From the NCBI GenBank assembly GCA_902465265.1, contig CABQMF010000051.1, positions 1 to 13,113 of the forward strand: 13,113 nucleotides of DNA, given 5' to 3'. Each line of letters begins with the position of its first letter. The stretch's first letter is position 1. The stretch comes from an uncultured Collinsella sp. GTDB taxonomy: Bacteria; Actinomycetota; Coriobacteriia; Coriobacteriales; Coriobacteriaceae. The position numbers and the translations under genes were made by a program. The notes under the pieces were generated by a model. That model worked only from the letters and a program-made list of their open reading frames with translations. It did no database searches and had not been told where the DNA came from. Below are positions 6,219 through 13,113 of this stretch, piece after piece.

Positions 6219-6545
6219 TGTCTGGCGCCAAAAGGGGTGTGCTTACTGCGGCGTTACATGCCTGCAACATGAGCGTAAGGGGGGAGGCCGCACGGGGAAG
6301 AGCCGTCTGGCGCGTGTCCGGCTCGTGTTGGGTTGATTTCCGATCTCAGCCGAACACATTGAGCGGACAGGCCGTTCCCGCAGTCAGCCGAACGCCTCCG
6401 ACGGCTGATTCCGAACTGGAAGCGGAGGGCATCCCCGCCCTTCGGTAGGGGATACCGCTCCGCGGCGCATGCCGCGGGCGGCGCCCCTATCGGACCACCG
6501 TGACCTCAGTTGGGATGGGCCCAGCACTGCCGCGTACTCGGTGAG
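6219..6545. other. Gene-free structured stretch
   Basis: I see no gene in this stretch between the ACT promoter and the recombinase remnant. It holds several stems: TCAGCCG/CGGCTGA (6384-6390/6402-6408); a bulged stem of about 15 pairs, 6422-6436 with 6448-6463, around an 11-base loop; and CCGCGGC/GCCGCGG (6460-6466/6471-6477). The last two overlap and cannot form together. None is followed by a T tract. CAGCCGAAC occurs twice (near 6349 and 6385). It may mark the edge of an inserted element, but no tRNA or att core is recognisable. Confidence 0.5.
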
Positions 6546-7271
6546 CTAGAGCCAACTGTTCGTCTTCACGTCGCGTATGGCGATATTTCGGTCGTCCGGC
6601 TCGGTGATGCCGTAGCCGAACGCCTGGAGCGTCTCGATGGACTCCTGGATCCTCTGTTGGAACATGGGACCCGGATCGACCCTCGGCCCGAGGTGCCCGC
6701 GCCAAAGGCACGGCGTGGCGCGCAGCATGTTATGGATTTTGGAGATGGGCTCGATGTCGGCGTAGACGTTGAGCGTCGCCATGGCGTCCTTGTGGCCGAG
6801 GATCGATTGGAGCGCCTTGATATCGCCTCCTTGGCGGATCCACTGCGTTGCGAACGTGTGGCGAAGGCCGTGGAACGTGATCAGCTCGTCGTTGGTGCCC
6901 ATGAGGCCGTTGGTCTCCGAGAACGTCTTGAACGCCCTGCGGATATAGCTTGTCGTCGCGAAGGTCGCGCCCGGCTCCGACAGGATGTAGCAGTCCCCGA
7001 TCTCGACCGCCCCGGTAAGGCCGCGCAAGCGCAGCTTTCCGCAGTCGATCTCGTGGGTCTCCTTCAGGAAGGGGAGTAGGCCGACCGGGTCGATGGGGAT
7101 ACCCCTGGCGTCATGGGTCTTGGTGTCCTTGATGAACGAACCCATTCCCTTCGCGTACGCCACCGAGTGTCTGATCGAGATTAGGCCCGTCTCGAAATCC
7201 ACATCGCACCACCGAAGGCCGCAGACCTCGCCGATTCGCATCCCCGTGTGCAGGGCGAGTACGACCGCCCT
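6546..7271 (-). pseudogene. Tyrosine recombinase/integrase lacking its N-terminal half
   Basis: The remaining catalytic domain keeps every active-site element. Counting from the internal ATG at 7241 these are R2 in GMRIGE, K38/K41 in the beta-hairpin, H124 and R127 in HGLRHTF, H150 in LGHKD and Y160 in NVYAD. Recognisable integrase sequence (AVVLALHTG) continues upstream of that ATG to the codon after the TAG at 7274-7272 and then stops. The arm-binding and core-binding domains are absent, and no proper ribosome binding site precedes the internal ATG, so this is probably a 5'-deleted relic of a phage or conjugative element. About 70 residues follow the tyrosine, longer than usual. Residual activity of a truncated protein cannot be ruled out. 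Confidence 0.8.
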
Positions 7272-7523
7272 CTAATCCTCGGCGGACCAATCGAGTCCGA
7301 ACTCCTTTCGGGCATCCTCTTCGCTCATGACTTCGAGAAGGTCTCCGGGTTGGCAACGAAGGGCGAGGCATAGCTGCTCGAGTGTGTTGAAGCGAATGCC
7401 GCGAATATGCCCTTTTTTAATACGGGACAGGTTCACGGGCGTGGTTCCAATCCTTTCGGCAAGTTCGTTCGAGGAAATCTTTCGCTCGGCCATGATCTTG
7501 TCGAGGCGAACAATTACGGGCAT
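7272..7523 (-). CDS. Small Cro/CI-type HTH regulator (YozG-like)
   Basis: This 83-residue protein is essentially one helix-turn-helix domain. An N-terminal strand VIVRLDKIMAERKIS is followed by the HTH around residues 18-47 (ELAERIGTTPVNLSRIKKG), then FNTLEQLCLALRCQPGDLLE, the typical end of the YozG/HTH_26 group. It should bind DNA as a dimer. It lies nine bases downstream of the DUF2975 gene, whose TAA stop overlaps its AAGGA ribosome binding site, so the two are translationally coupled. Such regulator/DUF2975 pairs are common in Firmicutes and Actinobacteria. The dyads at 8068-8147 are plausible targets, controlling itself and the divergent ABC genes. Its stop codon abuts the truncated recombinase in the same reading frame. 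Confidence 0.88.
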   Translation of the reverse strand: MPVIVRLDKIMAERKISSNELAERIGTTPVNLSRIKKGHIRGIRFNTLEQLCLALRCQPGDLLEVMSEEDARKEFGLDWSAED

Positions 7524-7532
7524 GGCGTTTCC

Positions 7533-8045
7533 TTACGCAATCTCGTCGGAGTCGAGGTACAGCTCTCGGGCGTACAAGAAGAGCTGGGAAAGCATGAACA
7601 GGACGATGCCGAGAACCAGAGAGGTCCAATCGAATGATGAAGCGATCTCTTGGGCGCCGACGGCCCCCTCGCCGCCAATCATCGAAACGGAGGTTTTGAG
7701 TGAGCCGGCGTAGAGGCTGGTGGCAGCTTGAACAACGAAGAGAATGCCGAGCACCTTCAAGCATGTCGCAGACCCTTTCTTGAAGGGGTCTCCGCTCTTG
7801 ATCGTCCACACGAGAACGGCGCTGAGGATGGTCGTAGCGATACCGATGACGGCAGGGACCAATGTCGAGATCGCAAGGGCTGGATACGCGGGGGAGTCTG
7901 CAATTACAGGGTTGTCGAGCACTTCGATTGCTGGCTTTAAGGAGAACGCCACTTGTGCGATGGCGGTGGCGCAAAGGGTCGCAGAGGCTATCGCACATGC
8001 GATGCGGAAGGAATGAAGCCGGGGAGTGCGATTGTCGGAACTCAT
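7533..8045 (-). CDS. DUF2975 family membrane protein
   Basis: This 170-residue protein has four predicted transmembrane helices, near residues 14-34, 56-81, 95-113 and 141-159. Family marks are SGDPFKKGS between helices 2 and 3 and the C-terminal SQLFLYARELYLDSDE, matching the (Y)GxELQxExD-like end of DUF2975 proteins. No enzymatic residues stand out. The function of DUF2975 is unknown. Because it is nearly always paired with a small HTH regulator, a role in sensing the membrane or holding the regulator has been a natural guess, but this is inference. The start is supported by GGAGG five bases before ATG. It opens a leftward two-gene unit divergent from the ABC exporter, with 135 bases between the start codons. 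Confidence 0.82.
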   Translation of the reverse strand: MSSDNRTPRLHSFRIACAIASATLCATAIAQVAFSLKPAIEVLDNPVIADSPAYPALAISTLVPAVIGIATTILSAVLVWTIKSGDPFKKGSATCLKVLGILFVVQAATSLYAGSLKTSVSMIGGEGAVGAQEIASSFDWTSLVLGIVLFMLSQLFLYARELYLDSDEIA

Positions 8046-8162
8046 AATAACCTCCGAAGAATTTAAATAACCCAGGTTACTTTTTAACAGTTTATGTTAA
8101 ATTGACTTTGCCGGCAAGTAATAAGGGCCGAGCATTTTGTTCGGCCCCTCTGTTCCGACTGG
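8046..8162. promoter_or_regulatory. Divergent promoter region with three dyads
   Basis: This AT-rich gap between the DUF2975 gene and the exporter holds three symmetric sites: TAACC-CA-GGTTA (8068-8079); TTTAACA-5-TGTTAAA (8083-8089/8095-8101); and a nine-pair stem GGGCCGAGC/GTTCGGCCC (8125-8133/8139-8147) around a five-base loop. The third could be an operator or a leader hairpin. On the minus strand TTGCCG-17-TAAACT is a weak promoter candidate for DUF2975. No convincing rightward -35/-10 pair was found. Confidence 0.5.
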
Positions 8163-8180
8163 ATGAGGTTAAGGTTGGCG

Positions 8181-10403
8181 ATGAATATGCTCAAAATCTC
8201 GAAGGCGATCTTTAGGTCGCTTCTCTCCTCCAGGTCGCTCTGTGTTGTCGTTGTTGCGTTGATGGTTCTTTGTGCTCTGCCCGTCTTCAGGAGCGCGGCT
8301 GGCATCGACGGACGGGTCGAATACCTCGAGTCGGGAATAACCCGTGTTGAGCAGGAATTGTCAGCATCCTATGCGGATGCGCTTGTGAATGCGGGGGAGG
8401 ACGGTGTCTATACCTCTTCATCAAGCATGCCCGCGCTTCTGTACCCTCTTGCCGCGGGACGTCTTATCTTGGCACCGCTCTCTCCCCTACTTCCGTTTCT
8501 GCAGATATCGGATGGAGAGTACACCTATTATGACGGATCGAAGGAGTACTTGCTATGGGTCGCAACGGCCGTTGCCGTCTCGTTCCTTGCCGCGCGTCTT
8601 AACAAACGTGAAAAGCTCATCATCCAGGCACCGATGGGCGAGCTGGGTAGACTTGTTGCATCGAGCGTATGGGCGAGTGTTTTTGCAATGCTTGCCGTCC
8701 TCGCCATCAATCTTCCAGGGATAATCGCCGCGCTTGTGAAGAATGGCCCGGGCTCGCCGTTCTATCCGATAGGCTACATTCAATATGCGACTCCGGTTAT
8801 CAAACCGGCTTGGCTGGTGTTCGCGCAGACGGCCATCTTGCAATTCTTGGTGGCAGCGTTCATCTCGCTTGTCGTTCACCTTGCCGTGAAGATTGCCAAT
8901 AACCCTACGCTTGGAATCGTGTTCGTATGTGCCCTGATGGGGGTGACGATGGTTCCCGGGTATTACGGAAGATCCATCGCTTTACGTGAGTTCGCCCTGT
9001 TGAATCCCCTTACGTATGCGAACACTGAGTTGACCGTCGACGCCTATAGCCCGTACCCGACAACGCAGATAGTGAATCTGCCTGGACTTTGCTTCGAGCG
9101 TGGCGCGATTGCCCTCGTATGCGCAATCGGGATCGAGGTGCTGGCAATTAGCCTGCTTTGCGTTGCTGGAAAGAGCGGCTGCGCGTGCCCGATATCCCCG
9201 ATTTGTCTTGAGAGAGGTTCCTTCACTGCATCGAGAACGGCAACTCGTTCGAGCGCTTGTGCCTCCGCCGTTGCATACGTAAGAACGATGGGGAAACTGC
9301 TCCTGCGTTCTCCTACCCTCGCCGTATGCGCGATTGCAATGTCGACGACGATGCTGGCCCCGGCTCTGGTCGAGATGTTTCCTGACGCTGATAACGTTTC
9401 CGCTGTTCGGTATAGGGATGGGGAGCTCCGTTCAATAGATCGGTATCTAGAGCAGAACGCTGCGAATATGGACGTCGAGGGCAAAGCGGCCCTGGAAGAC
9501 ATGCGGGATGCTCTTTCGGGTTTCGTGTACGCGCCTATGCCTGCGGAGGGGTTTCGAAGCCTTGCGACGTACGAGCGCGCTCGAGGTGAGCTGGGCGCGG
9601 CAGATGCGACTCTCCTGCAATCGATCGGAATCGAGCCGGAGACTCCTTCTCGTGCGGAGGCGCGCGCCCTTCTGCTTGAGTCGATCGCGAGCTTGCCGGA
9701 CCCCAAGGTTTACGAGTTAAGTACGAAGATGCCCCCATTAATCCTCCTTTCGTATCTCCAGGCAGCGCTTCCCTCCTTATTTTTGCTGTTGCCCGTGGTT
9801 GTCACATCGCTCGCGTGCACCCACCTGCAGTGTCGTTCCCTTCTGGTTCTCCAGATCCCCGCAACAGCGCATGTGCGTTTTCTGACGGCTGTTGCGCTGG
9901 CTCTCCTGCTTGGCTTGGTGCTGCTTTTGGTGTCGATGGTTCCCGCTGTCGTTGTGTCCGTGATTAAGAACGGTGCGGGTGGATCGGAGTATCCCGTCGC
10001 TCTCATTCGGGCGGGAGCTTCGACAACGTCCACGGTGGGGGAGGCGGTGTTGTGCAGTATTCCGTTGCTGGTCATGGCATACGGCGTGATTTCCGTCGTC
10101 GCTGCGTTGACAGCAGCGATTAGCCGCAACCCCGTTGTCACCGGAATGGTTTGCGCGGTTCTCTTGGTGTTGGGTTCGTTGAGCGCTCATGTTGAAAGCG
10201 TGGGCATGGGCGTCGCGCTGCTGGCTCCATTCGCCTCGTTTGATCCCGCTTCCCAGGTGGGGACGATTGGGTTCCTTGGGCGAGGGACGAACGCGATGCC
10301 TTTTGGAGAGGTCGTCGGCGCATCGGGCGCTCTGCTGGTGGTCTTGGGCGCCGTATCTCCGTTGATGGTGCGCCTGAGTGTTCCAAAGATCGAAAGGGGA
10401 TGA
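8181..10403 (+). CDS. ABC-2-like exporter permease, tandem fusion of two permease halves
   Basis: This 740-residue integral membrane protein has two halves of about 350 residues. Each has a first helix, a large probably extracytoplasmic segment (about 90 residues in half one, 130 in half two), then about five more helices. Helices fall near residues 20-38, 133-149, 160-185, 210-237, 243-262, 298-322 and 370-389, 520-546, 566-597, 622-647, 652-669, 712-730. The duplication shows in VKNGPGSPFYPIGYI (half one) against IKNGAGGSEYPVALI (half two), and NNPTLG against RNPVVTG. It should supply a whole transmembrane dimer in one chain. The start at 8181 is preferred: AAGG lies six bases upstream, whereas the in-frame ATG at 8163 has no ribosome binding site. 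It overlaps or abuts the ATPase gene. At least seven isoleucines use ATA. Substrate unknown. Confidence 0.8.
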   Translation: MNMLKISKAIFRSLLSSRSLCVVVVALMVLCALPVFRSAAGIDGRVEYLESGITRVEQELSASYADALVNAGEDGVYTSSSSMPALLYPLAAGRLILAPLSPLLPFLQISDGEYTYYDGSKEYLLWVATAVAVSFLAARLNKREKLIIQAPMGELGRLVASSVWASVFAMLAVLAINLPGIIAALVKNGPGSPFYPIGYIQYATPVIKPAWLVFAQTAILQFLVAAFISLVVHLAVKIANNPTLGIVFVCALMGVTMVPGYYGRSIALREFALLNPLTYANTELTVDAYSPYPTTQIVNLPGLCFERGAIALVCAIGIEVLAISLLCVAGKSGCACPISPICLERGSFTASRTATRSSACASAVAYVRTMGKLLLRSPTLAVCAIAMSTTMLAPALVEMFPDADNVSAVRYRDGELRSIDRYLEQNAANMDVEGKAALEDMRDALSGFVYAPMPAEGFRSLATYERARGELGAADATLLQSIGIEPETPSRAEARALLLESIASLPDPKVYELSTKMPPLILLSYLQAALPSLFLLLPVVVTSLACTHLQCRSLLVLQIPATAHVRFLTAVALALLLGLVLLLVSMVPAVVVSVIKNGAGGSEYPVALIRAGASTTSTVGEAVLCSIPLLVMAYGVISVVAALTAAISRNPVVTGMVCAVLLVLGSLSAHVESVGMGVALLAPFASFDPASQVGTIGFLGRGTNAMPFGEVVGASGALLVVLGAVSPLMVRLSVPKIERG

Positions 10404-10408
10404 TCTCG

Positions 10409-11149
10409 ATGATTGACCTTCAAACGCTGACGATCTCTTATGGAAAGAAGGTGCTCGTAGATTCGGTGAACGCTGAGTTTGCCCCGGGTACGGTCTACGG
10501 TCTCGTCGCTCCGAACGGGCATGGAAAGACGACGTTGCTGCGTGCGATGGCAGGTTTGCCGGGTCCTCGCGTGGACGGGAGCATCGTTCTGGATGAGGTG
10601 CAGGGTACGGGTGCGAGAGAGGTCCGTTCTATGATCTTCTATGCACCTGGTGAGGGGACGCTGCTGTATCCCGGATTGCGTGCGGAAGATCACCTCAAGA
10701 TGGTTTGCGATATGTGGCCGCATGCTCGCGATATCGAAGAGATAGTGGAACAAACGCAGATAGGCGAGTTCGCGAAGATGAGGATCCGCACTCTGAGCCA
10801 GGGCGTGAAGCAGCAGCTTACCCTGGCGATTGCGTATGCGACGGGCGCGCGGTACCTTCTATTAGATGAGCCCATGAACGCGCTCGACCCCAGCAGGGTG
10901 GACTTGCATTCCGAGATTCTCAGGAAGCTGGCCGATTCTGGTACGTGCATCATCATATCATCCCACATCTTGGATTCGGTCGATAGGCTGTGCGATGAGA
11001 TTCTGTTTTTGAAGGATGGGAGGCTCATTAGAAGCATTCCGCAAGATGATGCTGCGCCGAAGTCTCCTGGATCCCATTTCGCAAAGCCTGCCGGACGCGC
11101 CGAGGGTGCGCTAAGCACGTATCGGCGACTCTACGAAAAGGGCGGGTAG
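10409..11149 (+). CDS. ABC transporter ATP-binding protein
   Basis: This 246-residue cytoplasmic ATPase should power the preceding permease. It has Walker A APNGHGKTT (residues 34-42), signature LSQGVKQQ (129-136), Walker B YLLLDEP (149-155) with a D-loop ALD, and the H-loop SSHILD (H186). The Q-loop region reads FYAPGEGTLLYPGL, with glycine where PQ is usual. The KQQ after the signature and the overall length fit ATPases of ABC-2 exporters. ATG 10400 overlaps the permease stop, but AAAGGGG (10393-10399) touches it. ATG 10409 lies nine bases after that site and is the better start. The C-terminal tail (SPGSHFAKPAGRAEG then YRRLYEKGG) resembles the end of the ATPase domain at 12420-13111. The permease and ATPase are clearly cotranscribed. 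Confidence 0.9.
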   Translation: MIDLQTLTISYGKKVLVDSVNAEFAPGTVYGLVAPNGHGKTTLLRAMAGLPGPRVDGSIVLDEVQGTGAREVRSMIFYAPGEGTLLYPGLRAEDHLKMVCDMWPHARDIEEIVEQTQIGEFAKMRIRTLSQGVKQQLTLAIAYATGARYLLLDEPMNALDPSRVDLHSEILRKLADSGTCIIISSHILDSVDRLCDEILFLKDGRLIRSIPQDDAAPKSPGSHFAKPAGRAEGALSTYRRLYEKGG

Positions 11150-11151
11150 AA

Positions 11152-11283
11152 ATGCAAGTTAAAAATCTATGTGGCCAATGTGATACCGTTGAACCCGCGT
11201 ATCGATACCGCTCGGCCATTCGCCTCGCCCCCGTCGCGCGCATCTTCATCCGGTCTGTTACTTTTAATCTAACGATTCTTTGA
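11152..11283 (+). CDS. Small candidate ORF, 43 residues
   Basis: The 153-base gap between the ATPase and the next gene is nearly filled by one ORF starting three bases after the ATPase stop and ending 19 bases before the next ATG. AAAAGGGCGGG (11136-11146) lies five bases before its ATG. The product begins MQVKNLCGQCDTVEP, with a CxxC pair, then is arginine-rich and ends hydrophobic (FIRSVTFNLTIL). I recognise no family. It may be a small real gene, a short coupling ORF, or chance. The AT-rich 3' part (11260-11280) could instead hold a promoter for the next gene. Confidence 0.3.
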   Translation: MQVKNLCGQCDTVEPAYRYRSAIRLAPVARIFIRSVTFNLTIL

Positions 11284-11302
11284 GGAATGCAGGTGCTTCT
11301 GA

Positions 11303-13113
11303 ATGTACTGTCGACTTCTTCTCAAACTAATCCTAAGAGACAAGGCCGTATGGATTTGTACGCTCGTTCTCGCCGCAGCCTTTTCCGTCCCCATTGCGTT
11401 CAATTCACCCATCTACGGCCCCTTCTTTATGAAGCAGGGCATGCAGGGCTTTGTCGACGCATTCAATACGCGCGCGCCCCAGGCCAGCGGCACAGACCTA
11501 TCGCCAGAGCAGCAAGATGACGCTGAGCTTGCAAGATACGCGAACGCCGCCCTCGCCGCTCAAACCGACGCCGCCTTTCTCGACTCTGCCGAGAGCTACT
11601 ACGCGCTCATGGACGAGGGCTTCCAATCCGGGTCCATCGTGGGGGACCAGGAGACCAATGACGCAGAGCTCGCATATTGCCGCGCTCTGAGCAGCTCCGG
11701 CATCGCGGATATCCCGGCCTCCGCAAACGACCTGCCGTTCCTCTCCTTCCTGCCCTACGCCATTGCCCAGGCGCCGTCCTTCCTTCCCTTCATCCCCTTC
11801 CTTCTCTCGTCGATACTCGTGCTCGGCGCCACAAGGCCCGGGACCCTGGCGGCAAAGGCGCCCGTGCCCAAATTCCGGCGCCTTATCCAAACCGTGTTTT
11901 CGATAATTGGCGCGGGGACCGCGATGCTCCTCGCCGGCCTTGCGCCCGGGAGTATTTACGCCTTGGCCCTAAACGGCTTCGGGCAGATCGGGTACCCGAT
12001 CGCCTTCTTCCATAACGGCGCGCTCACTACCACGACCGCGGGAAACGTCTTCACGACCATACTTCTCGCGCTGCTCGCGGGTGGAACCTTGATATCCGTT
12101 TGTTCCGTCGTCCTATCGACCGCAACGAGGCGCGTCCTCGCGGGCCCCCTTACCTCCGCGCTGCTTGTCGCGGCCCCGGTATTCCCGTTACTGTCCGATT
12201 CGGCACTGGGGCATAATGCCGCGCTCGAGCTCCTGCCGCTGGCCGTGTTCTCGCCTATCGAGGCAACGGGTTACGTAGGATGCTTCCCGACAGAATTCAT
12301 TGGCTCCGGTTCGGGCGGCGCATCGATGCTTGCCGTGGCCCTGGCATACGTCGCGGTCCTTTTCGCGGTCGGCGCCGTTGCGACGCGTTCGCCCAAACAG
12401 GCTGGACCCGCTAAAAAGCACCATGGGCTTGAGCTCCTGGACGTGAGCGTGGGATACGGGAGCACGACGATACTTTCGATCGGGTCGCTTTCCTTGGGCC
12501 CGGGAACGGCGGCGGGGCTCGTCGCTCCCAACGGCTCGGGGAAAACCACCCTTCTTGAAGCGCTGTCGGGCCAATTTCCCACCCGCATCCGCTCGGGAAG
12601 CCTGTTGGCAGACGGAATCTACCAACGTCGATCAGCCGAATTCGCAGAACTCGTCTACCTGAGCTCTTCGGGCGGCGCGGATCTCTACCCCACGCTATCG
12701 GCCCGCGAGCACCTCTCTTTCGTTAGGGAGGCGTGGAAATCGGCCGCCGACATCGACTCGCTCTGCGACTCCCTCGGAATCTCCCCATATCTCGACAAGC
12801 CGACCCGTAAACTCTCGACAGGAATGAAGCAGCAGGTAAAGCTTGCCATGGCGATAGCGACCGATTGCCCGTACCTCATCCTCGATGAACCGCTGAACGG
12901 CCTCGATCCGGGAAAACGGAAAACCTCCTGCGACGCGATGCGCAGCGAGGTGGAGCGGGGACGCAGCGTGCTCATTTCAAGCCATCTACTCGACGACCTG
13001 GCAGACCTCACCAACTCGTTCTACTTCATCGAGGCCGGCACGCTCGTGGAAAAGACCAAGTCGTCCTCGCAGACGCTCAAGCAGGAATACCTCGATACAT
13101 ACGAGGGAGGTGA
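11303..13113 (+). CDS. ABC exporter, permease-ATPase fusion (3' end beyond window)
   Basis: One uninterrupted frame runs from ATG 11303 through the last base, giving at least 603 residues with no stop in view. Residues 1-365 are a permease: a helix near 15-33, an acidic, probably external segment (50-145), then helices near 148-176, 195-222, 250-273, 279-297 and 340-361. It carries NGFGQIGYPIAFF (224-236), the motif shared with both halves of the permease at 8181-10403. Residues from about 374 on are an ATPase: Walker A APNGSGKTT (408-416), signature LSTGMKQQ (504-511), Walker B YLILDEP (524-530), H561. The Q-loop region reads YLSSSGGADLYP, without glutamine. AGGTG lies seven bases before the ATG. 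At least six isoleucines use ATA. The C terminus aligns with the other ATPase, so the stop is probably close. Confidence 0.82.
   Translation, partial: MYCRLLLKLILRDKAVWICTLVLAAAFSVPIAFNSPIYGPFFMKQGMQGFVDAFNTRAPQASGTDLSPEQQDDAELARYANAALAAQTDAAFLDSAESYYALMDEGFQSGSIVGDQETNDAELAYCRALSSSGIADIPASANDLPFLSFLPYAIAQAPSFLPFIPFLLSSILVLGATRPGTLAAKAPVPKFRRLIQTVFSIIGAGTAMLLAGLAPGSIYALALNGFGQIGYPIAFFHNGALTTTTAGNVFTTILLALLAGGTLISVCSVVLSTATRRVLAGPLTSALLVAAPVFPLLSDSALGHNAALELLPLAVFSPIEATGYVGCFPTEFIGSGSGGASMLAVALAYVAVLFAVGAVATRSPKQAGPAKKHHGLELLDVSVGYGSTTILSIGSLSLGPGTAAGLVAPNGSGKTTLLEALSGQFPTRIRSGSLLADGIYQRRSAEFAELVYLSSSGGADLYPTLSAREHLSFVREAWKSAADIDSLCDSLGISPYLDKPTRKLSTGMKQQVKLAMAIATDCPYLILDEPLNGLDPGKRKTSCDAMRSEVERGRSVLISSHLLDDLADLTNSFYFIEAGTLVEKTKSSSQTLKQEYLDTYEGG

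Noticed and set aside
4324..6336. 670-codon plus-strand ORF across gltA and the ACT gene
   Set aside because: It is antisense to two well-recognised genes and its product is a low-complexity, histidine/glycine/arginine-rich shadow with no domain.
6219..6545. Attachment site or tRNA near the recombinase relic
   Set aside because: No tRNA cloverleaf and no duplicated core sequence on the other side of the accessory region could be recognised by eye.
6546..7241. Intact 231-residue integrase starting at the internal ATG
   Set aside because: Homology continues upstream of the ATG, no proper ribosome binding site precedes it, and both N-terminal domains are missing, so a truncated relic is more likely.
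11498..11890. Antisense and short sense ORFs within 11287-12625
   Set aside because: A single continuous frame from 11303 to the window end gives a coherent permease-ATPase protein with all ABC motifs; the others are shadows of it.

Overview
The window looks like chromosome of a high-GC, Gram-positive gut actinobacterium of the class Coriobacteriia, most likely Collinsella or a close relative. This is an inference. It rests on the strong GC bias at third codon positions, the clear AAGGAG-type ribosome binding sites, the long (472-residue) citrate synthase, and intergenic repeats built on a GGGGACGTTC core. No tRNA, rRNA or CRISPR array was seen.

Positions 1-6149 are housekeeping. In order they hold the 3' end of tyrS with a perfect terminator, a 64-bp inverted repeat, an adenine deaminase gene (ade), two convergent Cof-type HAD phosphatase genes, and a leftward pair encoding a UPF0237 ACT-domain protein and citrate synthase (gltA). 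The 3' ends of ade and of both phosphatase genes are capped by arrays of 27-bp repeat units that start at or inside the stop codon. The first phosphatase gene has a long leader hairpin that buries its Shine-Dalgarno sequence.

Positions 6150-8050 are an accessory junction. A gene-free structured stretch is followed (leftward) by a tyrosine recombinase that has lost its N-terminal half. The surviving piece starts in frame directly after the stop codon of a small Cro/CI-type regulator gene. That regulator is coupled to a DUF2975 four-helix membrane protein, a common partnership.

Positions 8160-13113 are an ABC-2-like exporter cassette transcribed divergently from the regulator pair. The first gene encodes two permease halves fused in tandem. 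The second encodes a stand-alone ATPase. After a small candidate ORF, the third encodes a permease fused to an ATPase and runs off the window. All three permease modules share an NG-G-x(3)-YP motif, and both ATPases lack the usual Q-loop glutamine, so this looks like one diverged transporter family that has expanded by duplication and fusion. The cassette uses the isoleucine codon ATA repeatedly, while no ATA was found among the isoleucine codons of ade or the first HAD gene, which supports a foreign origin. Three dyads in the divergent promoter region are candidate binding sites for the small regulator. The substrate is unknown; a peptide, lipid or antimicrobial compound is possible but not shown. 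The best candidate for an under-described system is this regulator / DUF2975 / three-permease, two-ATPase exporter locus.
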